Below, in pieces: positions 1 to 5,733 of a stretch of 6,273 nucleotides of DNA. Under the pieces are notes generated by a model. That model ran no database searches. It saw nothing but the letters and a program-made list of their open reading frames with translations, and was not told where the DNA came from. Source of the DNA: Bacteroidota bacterium (GTDB taxonomy: Bacteria > Bacteroidota > Bacteroidia > Bacteroidales > JAADJA01); NCBI GenBank assembly GCA_024278155.1, contig JAJRTT010000109.1, forward strand, positions 1-6,273, in the 5' to 3' direction. The translations under genes and the position numbers were made by a program. Every line of letters starts with the position of its first letter. Position 1 is the first letter of the stretch.

Positions 1-47
1 AAAAAACACTTCCTTGGTAAAACTTTATAGAACCTAAATCCCCACCT

Positions 48-68
48 AATTTAGAATGGTTCTAAATT
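48..68. promoter_or_regulatory. Perfect 9-bp palindrome, probable operator
   Basis: AATTTAGAA (48-56) and TTCTAAATT (60-68) are exact reverse complements around a TGG centre. There is no T-run after either arm, so an intrinsic terminator is unlikely. The core TTAGAATGGTTCTAA loosely resembles the 7-1-7 layout of Fur/PerR-type boxes (11 of 14 non-central positions of TTATAATnATTATAA), but the regulator cannot be identified from this. It lies just downstream of a leftward promoter-like pair at 74-103, where a repressor would block initiation. An RNA hairpin in the leftward transcript is the alternative. Confidence 0.5.
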
Positions 69-73
69 GGTCG

Positions 74-104
74 CAAAGATAATACTTCTTATATTAATAT
101 CAAC
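74..104 (-). promoter_or_regulatory. Probable divergent promoter (Bacteroidota type)
   Basis: On the minus strand, TATCTTTG (81 down to 74) fits the Bacteroidota -7 consensus TAnnTTTG exactly. A GTTG (104-101) lies 19 bp upstream of it, matching the -33 position. Initiation would fall near 66-70, inside or beside the palindrome at 48-68. No start codon is visible on the minus strand in bases 1-60, so the gene it would serve begins outside the window. This is a consensus match in AT-rich DNA and not proof. Confidence 0.4.
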
Positions 105-170
105 CGAAAACATCTTTTTAAATAAATATCAAGTTTGTTAAGATATGTTAAAAAAATGTTAAATTATTTC

Positions 171-201
171 TTTGAAAGAAGCGTCACATTATATACTTTT
201 G
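171..201 (+). promoter_or_regulatory. Probable promoter of the nosZ pair
   Basis: TTTG at 171-174 and TACTTTTG at 194-201 are separated by 19 bp, a full match to the Bacteroidota primary sigma pattern TTTG-N19-TAnnTTTG. A start site near 206-208 would give a leader of roughly 130 nt before the ATG at 341, which is long. A second -7-like box closer to the gene (294-301) is the alternative. Confidence 0.5.
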
Positions 202-234
202 TACTTCAATTTAAGTATTTGTGTACTTTAATTC
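201..234. repeat. Direct repeat GTACTTyAATT, two copies 22 bp apart
   Basis: GTACTTCAATT (201-211) and GTACTTTAATT (223-233) differ at one base and start 22 bp apart, about two helical turns. They begin at the end of the predicted -7 box, so a protein bound here would sit on the transcription start. They could equally be chance similarity in AT-rich DNA. Confidence 0.35.
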
Positions 235-262
235 AGCGAAGAATTTTGAAAAAGCCTGTTTT

Positions 263-301
263 ATTACCGTAAATCATATTTCATTGCCGCAAATAAATTT
301 G
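263..301 (+). promoter_or_regulatory. Paired ATTrCCGyAAATmA repeats with a second -7 box
   Basis: ATTACCGTAAATCA (263-276) and ATTGCCGCAAATAA (283-296) match at 11 of 14 positions and start 20 bp apart, which places them on the same face of the helix. TAAATTTG at 294-301 is a perfect TAnnTTTG box without a TTG at the -33 distance. The repeats cover the place where an activator would compensate for a missing -33 element, so this may be an activator-dependent proximal promoter with a leader of about 35 nt. The binding protein is unknown. Confidence 0.35.
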
Positions 302-340
302 TAATTATTCAATAATCAATCATTTATTAAACTCAAAATT

Positions 341-2581
341 ATGAATCGAAAATTGAAATGCTTTTATGTAATCAGTATGGCTGTTTTGGTATTGGCTATA
401 ATGCCTAAACCGGTCATAGGGCAACAAACCCTAAATGATGTTAAAACAGAGCGGGGACTGGACGATGCCGATGTCCTGGCCGCAGTTAAAACCTTTATGC
501 CCCGTGGGGGACGTGATGAATACTTTGGCTTTGTGGGAACCGGAAACGCAGGGACCATGATCGTTTATGGGATACCTTCCATGCGTATTTACAAGTATGT
601 CGGGGTGTTCTCCCCGGAACCCTGGCAAGGTTACGGTTTTGACGATGAAAGTATATTGATGCTGAAAAAAGGCTCGACCGATAACCGTATCAATACTTAT
701 GGGGATATGCGCTATCCTGCGCTTTCCGAAACAAATGGAAAGTACGATGGGAAATATTTGTTTTATTCTGATGGGGCAAATTCACGGATTGCGTTATTGG
801 GCCTTGATGATTTTGAAACCAAACAGGTCCTGCAACACCCCTTGTTTATCAACTGTTACCCTGGTGTTGCGGTAACACCAAACAATGGGTACGTTATCCA
901 ATCAAGCCAATACCCGGCTCCATGGGACAATAAATCAACAGATGTGGCCGATTTTAAATCAGGTGTTACTTTCTGGAAGTTTCATGATTCAGATGAAGGT
1001 GCTGCTTCCGGACATCACAAAGGGAGAATGATCAAGGATGAATCAATGACACTTGAGCTTCCTGCCTATTCCTTGGATTTCTTTGATGCGGGAAAAGCAA
1101 TCAGTGATGGATATGTTGTAGGTATTGCCGATAAGGGCGACAATAATTACATATACGTTATTGACTATAAAAAACTAAAGGGTGCGGACAAAACCCTTGT
1201 AAACGATTTTACCGTTGTGCCTCTCGAAGCTGCGATTGACGCCAATGCGGTTGCGTTCATCGATATTCCCGCAAAAGCGAAAAAAGTAAAAGTAAGCCCT
1301 GATGGAAAATATTTCATTACCGCTACCGATGAGGCCCTGGTCTTTGATTTTGCGAAAGTGAAAGATGTGATGGCAAAAGGGACTTTCAGTGGGAATGCCG
1401 ATGGCAATATCCCTTTGATCGAAACAAACTCGGTAAAGCATGGTTCTTTGGCCCTTGGAAATGGGGTTGTTGACCTTACGTTTGATTACAGGCCCAATGT
1501 GGTTTTTTCTTCTGTATTTGATGATAAGAAAATTGTCCGTTGGAATTATGAAGACCTGAAAAAAGAGGGCGATATTGTTTTGACGTTCAAACCCGGTCAG
1601 GTAATGATCCCACAGGGGCTCTCCTCCGAACCCCATTCCAACTATCTTACTGTTACCGACAAGGAAGCTTTATATGACAACTATCCAAATGTGGGCCCGG
1701 TCCGCCCGAGCTTCCAGCACCTTATTGATATTTCTTCCGATAAAATGGTGGACATTTATACAATGAGTTTTCCACAGGCCAATATATATGGTTCTGTTGC
1801 CGTTTTGCGTACCGTCATTAAACCAATTATCCGTTACGAAACGGGTACAAATACTCGTACAGGTGAAATTTCAAGATATAAAACGGTTGCCGGACAAGAA
1901 AAAATTGAACGTGAAGGAAACCGTGTCCATATTTTCGGGACGATGATCCGTTCCCATATTACCCCTGAAATCGTTGAGGTGAACGAAGGTGACGTGGTAA
2001 CGTTCCACCTGACCAACCTTGAGCGTGCCGAGGATGAGACACACGGGTTTACGATTGACACCTATGGCAAACATGGTAGTTTCGAACCCGGCAAAACGGC
2101 TTCGTTGACATTTACTGCTGATCGTTCGGGTGTTTTCCCTTATTACTGTACCGAGTTTTGTTCTGCCCTTCACCTTGAGATGGAAGGTGTTCTTATGGTC
2201 AAGCCGAAGAATTACAGCGGCCCGGGCGCAGGTAAGGAAGTTGCCCTTACCAAGGAGCAATTGGAAGGATATAAGAAAAACTACGAAGATAAAGTGGCCG
2301 TTATTAAAGCGACCCAGGATATTATCAACGGTGTGGTCCAATGGTTGAAAGACAACAACTATCAGGACTATCCTTATGTGGCAGCCCTTGTTGAAGATGC
2401 ATTTGACCAATTGGGCCAGGCCGCCAGTTCCAAAGAAAAGCACGAGAAGTATGCAGCCGAAGGAAAATGGAGAGAGGCGTTCTTGTGGGCAGAGCAATAC
2501 TGGCAATATCAGGTCAAGACCGCTGATGTTGGTCTGAGGGCAAAGGAGCTGTTAACGATAGAACTGGAAAAAAAGAAATAA
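341..2581 (+). CDS. nosZ: NosZ-like subunit with CuA site but no CuZ ligands
   Basis: This is a 746-residue paralog of Sec-dependent (clade II) nitrous-oxide reductase. Residues 1-27 form a Sec signal (basic NRKLK, then a hydrophobic stretch, with likely cleavage after VIG), so it is periplasmic and not Tat-exported. Residues about 30-510 match the beta-propeller of NosZ; the segment around 121-150 (PALSETNGKYDG) is typical of clade II. All seven CuZ histidine positions are changed: R124, Y125, Y173, K314, D378, Q420 and Y483. The cupredoxin domain (about 520-625) is intact, with CuA ligands H568, C603, C607, H611 and M614; their spacing (35, 4, 4, 3) equals that of canonical NosZ. Residues about 635-746 are a charged, mostly helical extension with no haem motif. 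The reading frame is intact, so decay into a pseudogene is unlikely. I infer that it donates electrons from CuA to the CuZ of the next gene's product and cannot reduce N2O alone. The start was chosen because only it includes the signal peptide. Confidence 0.9.
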   Translation: MNRKLKCFYVISMAVLVLAIMPKPVIGQQTLNDVKTERGLDDADVLAAVKTFMPRGGRDEYFGFVGTGNAGTMIVYGIPSMRIYKYVGVFSPEPWQGYGFDDESILMLKKGSTDNRINTYGDMRYPALSETNGKYDGKYLFYSDGANSRIALLGLDDFETKQVLQHPLFINCYPGVAVTPNNGYVIQSSQYPAPWDNKSTDVADFKSGVTFWKFHDSDEGAASGHHKGRMIKDESMTLELPAYSLDFFDAGKAISDGYVVGIADKGDNNYIYVIDYKKLKGADKTLVNDFTVVPLEAAIDANAVAFIDIPAKAKKVKVSPDGKYFITATDEALVFDFAKVKDVMAKGTFSGNADGNIPLIETNSVKHGSLALGNGVVDLTFDYRPNVVFSSVFDDKKIVRWNYEDLKKEGDIVLTFKPGQVMIPQGLSSEPHSNYLTVTDKEALYDNYPNVGPVRPSFQHLIDISSDKMVDIYTMSFPQANIYGSVAVLRTVIKPIIRYETGTNTRTGEISRYKTVAGQEKIEREGNRVHIFGTMIRSHITPEIVEVNEGDVVTFHLTNLERAEDETHGFTIDTYGKHGSFEPGKTASLTFTADRSGVFPYYCTEFCSALHLEMEGVLMVKPKNYSGPGAGKEVALTKEQLEGYKKNYEDKVAVIKATQDIINGVVQWLKDNNYQDYPYVAALVEDAFDQLGQAASSKEKHEKYAAEGKWREAFLWAEQYWQYQVKTADVGLRAKELLTIELEKKK

Positions 2582-2616
2582 TTTAGTTAATAATGGACAA
2601 TATAATTCTATATATC

Positions 2617-5019
2617 ATGAGAAAATTAAAGATAAATAAAATAAGAAATTGGTTATTGGCTGCATTATTTGGTTCCTTGTTTGTTTTTGCCGGTTGTGGT
2701 GGAGATAATAAAGGACCGGCAGCATCAGGGGAAATTGGTGCTCCCCATGGCAATGAATCCTTTGGGGATGTTGTAAAAAGAAGGGGCTTGAATTCGGACG
2801 ATATCCTGGCCTCGGCTAAAACTTACACACCCGATAACATTGCAGATAAATATGTTACCTTGAACTCTGGTGGACAAGAAGGGAATATGCCCATGTACAC
2901 CGTGCCTTCGATGAGGATGATGAAATATGTCCCCACATGTACTTACCAGCCTTACAATGGTTATGGATACAGTATGGAAACAAAGAAGCTATTGGAGAAA
3001 GGTTACATTGATGGACAGGAAATCCTTTGGGGCGATACCCATCATCCGGGTTTTTCCGAAACCAATGGTTTGTACAATGGGAAATGGGCAACTATCAATG
3101 ACAAGGCAAACCCGAGGATCTACATCATTAGCCTTGCTGACTGGGAGTTGAAAGATGTGATTCAAAACCCGATTTATCGTAGTGACCATGGTGGAAACTT
3201 CTTCACACCCAATTCAGAGTATATTATGGAAGCAAGCCAGTACCCTGCTCCTTTCGACAGGAAATACCGTCCACTGTCACAAACCAATTTTGAAAAATAC
3301 TGGAGAGGCGGCCTGACCTATTGGAAATTTGATAACGAAACCGGTAAGGTTGACCAGAAAAACTCCTTTACTTTTGAATTCCCCCCTTATACACAGGACT
3401 TATCTGATGCCGGTAAAAAAGCCAGTTATGGCTGGGGTTTCACAAACTCTTTCTGTACCGAAATGTATATTGGTGGAATCGAAAGCGGACGCCCACCATA
3501 TGAGGCTGGTTGTTCATCAAGGGACGTTGACTATTTGCACGTTACCAACTGGAAGAAAGCTGCCGAAGTAGTGAAGAAGCCCGGTAATTACAAGATGGTC
3601 AATGGGATGAAAGTGATCCCAATGGAAGTGGCAATCAGGGAAGGCTTGTTGTATCTTATCCCCGAACCAAAGTCACCTCATGGTGTTGATGTCGATCCAA
3701 CAACAGGAAATTATATCATTGTTGCCGGAAAACTTGATTCCCATGCCTGGGTTTACTCTTTCGAGAAGATCATGAAAGCCATTGCCGACAAGAACTTTGA
3801 AGGACATGATAAATATGGCATCCCCATTATTTCCCTCGAAGATGCTTTGCACGGTAGCCTCGAAGTTGGCCTGGGGCCTTTGCACAACCAATTTGATGAT
3901 GACCCGGGTGTGGTTTATACCTCGATTTATGTGGATTCGCGTGTCACAAAATGGAATTATATCGACTTAAAAGTTTTGGGCCATGTCCCTTCACATTATA
4001 ACATCGGACACCTTGTGGCAGCACATGGCGATGCTTTGGACCCCCAGGGGGATTATTTGATTTCATTGAATAAATTGTCCATCGACAGGTTTAACCCGGT
4101 CGGGCCGCTTCATCCCCAGAACCACCAGTTGATAGATATTAAGGGCGGGCCAAATGCCGAAATGAAGATTATTTATGACTTGCCTTTGCCGATGGGCGAA
4201 CCCCATTATACCTCCATGATTTCTGTTGACAGGTTTAATTCTATTTTAAAATATGACGTCGGGACTGATATTACCACAGATAAAATTTCCCCTTATGCTA
4301 CTGCATTGGGCAGTGAGAAAATAGAAACAAAAGGGAATACGGTCCATGTTTATGGTACGATCAATAACGGGGTGGTTGTGCCAAAGGACATCAAAGTGAA
4401 ACAAGGGCAAGAAGTCCAGATACACCTCACGAACCATGGGCAGACAAAAGCAGATCATTATGTTTATGAAATTTCGGCCTATGACCAGATGTACCGCTGG
4501 CGCCCGGGCGAAACGGCCACTTTGGATTTTGTGGCGGAAAAGGCAGGGATGTATCCTTTATTGCTCGATGAAGTTTATGATCCCGGCAACAGGAAACTCC
4601 AGGGCTATCTTGCGGTGACATTCGATCCCAAAGCTGAAAACAAACGTTTGTTGGCCTATGCCGACCGTGTTCAGGAAGATATGAAAATGCAGGCCTTCAA
4701 GCCTTCGGCAATCGAAATGAAAAACATGCTCCCCGGTGAAATGGAATACCTGAACCATGGTTGTAATGCCTGCCACAGGTTTGGTGAGGAATACAACGGG
4801 CCCGACCTTTTGATGGTTGACAAAAGAAGGACGGATGAATGGTTGAAATCATGGATCACCGAAACCGAAAAGCATTATGTTGAGAAAGACATAGAAGCCA
4901 TGCGCCAGAAGTATAAACTTGCCATGCCTAACCAAAATGTTTCGGACGAAGCCGTTGACAAGATTATTGAGTACCTGAAAGCCAAATCCGAACAGGTTTT
5001 GAAAGAAAAAACAAAGTAG
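2617..5019 (+). CDS. nosZ: NosZ-like CuZ subunit lacking CuA, fused to cytochrome c
   Basis: This is an 800-residue paralog of clade II nitrous-oxide reductase, the subunit likely to bind and reduce N2O to N2. The start at 2617 is preferred over the in-frame ATG at 2593 because it puts basic MRKLKINK at the front of a lipoprotein signal with lipobox FAGC (C27), so the protein is membrane-anchored. All seven CuZ histidines are present: H142 and H143 (DTHHP), H191 (DHGG), H355 (SPHG), H423 (GPLH), H465 (NIGH) and H530 (EPHY). In the cupredoxin domain (about 575-670) the CuA ligands are gone: Y615 for His, L650 and Y654 for the cysteines, N658 for His, L661 for Met. A C-terminal domain (about 705-800) is a monohaem cytochrome c, CNACH at 716-720 with likely distal M770 (AMP). 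A C-terminal haem domain is known in epsilonproteobacterial cNosZ, but that enzyme keeps CuA. The gene follows the CuA paralog with 35 bp between and no terminator, so co-transcription is expected. Confidence 0.92.
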   Translation: MRKLKINKIRNWLLAALFGSLFVFAGCGGDNKGPAASGEIGAPHGNESFGDVVKRRGLNSDDILASAKTYTPDNIADKYVTLNSGGQEGNMPMYTVPSMRMMKYVPTCTYQPYNGYGYSMETKKLLEKGYIDGQEILWGDTHHPGFSETNGLYNGKWATINDKANPRIYIISLADWELKDVIQNPIYRSDHGGNFFTPNSEYIMEASQYPAPFDRKYRPLSQTNFEKYWRGGLTYWKFDNETGKVDQKNSFTFEFPPYTQDLSDAGKKASYGWGFTNSFCTEMYIGGIESGRPPYEAGCSSRDVDYLHVTNWKKAAEVVKKPGNYKMVNGMKVIPMEVAIREGLLYLIPEPKSPHGVDVDPTTGNYIIVAGKLDSHAWVYSFEKIMKAIADKNFEGHDKYGIPIISLEDALHGSLEVGLGPLHNQFDDDPGVVYTSIYVDSRVTKWNYIDLKVLGHVPSHYNIGHLVAAHGDALDPQGDYLISLNKLSIDRFNPVGPLHPQNHQLIDIKGGPNAEMKIIYDLPLPMGEPHYTSMISVDRFNSILKYDVGTDITTDKISPYATALGSEKIETKGNTVHVYGTINNGVVVPKDIKVKQGQEVQIHLTNHGQTKADHYVYEISAYDQMYRWRPGETATLDFVAEKAGMYPLLLDEVYDPGNRKLQGYLAVTFDPKAENKRLLAYADRVQEDMKMQAFKPSAIEMKNMLPGEMEYLNHGCNACHRFGEEYNGPDLLMVDKRRTDEWLKSWITETEKHYVEKDIEAMRQKYKLAMPNQNVSDEAVDKIIEYLKAKSEQVLKEKTK

Positions 5020-5040
5020 TATCCTGTTTTAAGTAAAATC

Positions 5041-5070
5041 AAAGGAGGCGGGGTTACCGTCTCCTTTTTT
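5041..5070 (+). terminator. Rho-independent terminator after the nosZ pair
   Basis: AAAGGAGGCGG (5041-5051) pairs with CCGTCTCCTTT (5057-5067) through 11 positions with a single G-U wobble, around a five-base loop. The 3' side runs into six T residues (5065-5070). This is a strong intrinsic terminator 21 bases past the stop codon. It separates the nosZ pair from the cytochrome gene, either fully or as a partial stop that lowers downstream expression. Confidence 0.88.
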
Positions 5071-5104
5071 ATTATTATATGTACAAATGATATATATATT
5101 TTTC

Positions 5105-5112
5105 TAATTTTG
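5105..5112 (+). promoter_or_regulatory. Probable -7 box for the cytochrome c gene
   Basis: TAATTTTG fits TAnnTTTG and lies 40 bases before the ATG at 5153, just after the terminator. No TTG is seen at the usual -33 distance (that position reads TACA), so the promoter is weak or needs an activator. The surrounding 80 bases are very AT-rich, which raises the risk of a chance match. Confidence 0.35.
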
Positions 5113-5152
5113 CAAAACAAAATATTTTCACAAACTTTAAATTTAAATTCGT

Positions 5153-5581
5153 ATGAAAAGATTCGTATTGATCATTGCAACAGTAGCATTATCAGGTGTT
5201 TTGTTCACAAGTTGTGGCGGAAGTGGTTCGCAGCCCAAAGAAGAAAAGCAGGCACCAAAAGAACAAGTTAAACACGGACAACAGGTTTCGCAGGATGAAG
5301 CTTTAACGGCAAATTTGGAAAACGGCAAGGCTGTTTACAACAAGATTTGTATGGCTTGTCACATGACAGGTGTTGCAGGTGCAGCTGCTTTGACCGATAA
5401 GGCACGCTGGACCGAAATCGCAAAAAAAGGCATGAAGACCTTGCACCATGATGCCATTGAAGGTTTTACAGGTGAAAATGGGGTAATGCCCGCTCGTGGA
5501 AGTTGTACCGATTGCTCCGATCAGGATTTGTATGATGCTGTTGCCTTTATGCTGAAAGAGGCTGGTGTAACTGCCGAGTAG
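5153..5581 (+). CDS. Small c-type cytochrome lipoprotein (cytochrome c5-like)
   Basis: This is a 142-residue monohaem cytochrome c. Residues 1-20 are a signal sequence with a lipobox ending in C21 (FTSC), followed by a Gly/Ser/Lys/Glu-rich linker to about residue 50, so the haem domain is tethered to a membrane on the periplasmic side. The haem site is CMACH at 66-70. The likely distal ligand is M112 in VMPARG. A cysteine pair, C118 and C121 (CTDC), followed by SDQDLYDAVAFML is characteristic of the cytochrome c5 family, where the pair forms a disulfide. Its place directly after the NosZ pair suggests that it brings electrons to the N2O reductase from the quinol-oxidising chain; that role is inferred. 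Monohaem cytochromes of this kind also serve terminal oxidases and other reductases, so its partner is not fixed by sequence. The terminator and new promoter upstream suggest it can be expressed separately from the nosZ genes. Confidence 0.9.
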   Translation: MKRFVLIIATVALSGVLFTSCGGSGSQPKEEKQAPKEQVKHGQQVSQDEALTANLENGKAVYNKICMACHMTGVAGAAALTDKARWTEIAKKGMKTLHHDAIEGFTGENGVMPARGSCTDCSDQDLYDAVAFMLKEAGVTAE

Positions 5582-5596
5582 AAACCATAGGATTAC

Positions 5597-5714
5597 CGTC
5601 ATTGCGGGAAACCTGCATTTTGGATTTGTGCTTGGGTTTCGTGGTCTGCCCGATAGATTGGTCAGGACATGAAATACCACCACACAAGCCTCTGCCAGGT
5701 TTATCGCAATGACG
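5597..5714. repeat. 118-bp imperfect inverted repeat, REP/MITE-like
   Basis: CGTCATTGCG (5597-5606) and CGCAATGACG (5705-5714) are perfect reverse complements. After two unpaired bases the arms continue with AAACCTG (5609-5615) and CAGGTTT (5696-5702), so 17 of 19 terminal positions pair. The interior shows weaker complementarity (for example TTGTG near 5626 against CACAA near 5682). The outer GTCATTGCG motif resembles a dispersed repeat end I recall from many bacterial genomes, but copy number cannot be judged here. There is no open reading frame and no T-run, so it is not a standard terminator. It lies between the cytochrome and the membrane protein gene. Confidence 0.65.
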
Positions 5715-5725
5715 ACTTTAAAAAC

Positions 5726-5731
5726 AAGAGG
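5726..5731 (+). promoter_or_regulatory. Possible ribosome binding site for the membrane protein gene
   Basis: AAGAGG sits two bases before the ATG at 5734. The spacing is shorter than usual for a Shine-Dalgarno site, and the other genes in the window have no comparable purine motif, so its importance for start choice is modest. The start is supported mainly by the basic MKKYK followed at once by a hydrophobic helix. Confidence 0.35.
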
Positions 5732-5733
5732 TT

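Noticed and set aside
48..68. Palindrome as an intrinsic terminator of an upstream gene
   Set aside because: Stem is AT-rich, the centre is only three bases, and neither side is followed by a T-run.
304..316. ATTATTCAATAAT palindrome just before the first gene
   Set aside because: Six-base arms made only of A and T in an AT-rich leader are likely to occur by chance; no independent support.
1871..2506. Minus-strand open frame of 211 codons
   Set aside because: It lies wholly opposite the CuA domain and tail of the first nosZ paralog, has no recognisable motif, and is explained as the shadow of a real coding frame.
341..2581. The CuA paralog as a decaying nosZ pseudogene
   Set aside because: The frame is intact over 746 codons with a signal peptide and a perfectly spaced CuA site. 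Losses are confined to CuZ ligands and their surroundings, and the neighbour retains exactly what is missing.
2593..2616. Upstream ATG as start of the CuZ paralog
   Set aside because: It would add eight residues, including acidic and hydrophobic ones, ahead of a well-formed basic lipoprotein signal that begins at 2617.
5597..5714. Inverted repeat as a CRISPR unit, tRNA or structured RNA gene
   Set aside because: There is a single pair of inverted arms with no direct repeats or spacers, no cloverleaf pattern, and the arms resemble a dispersed repeat end.
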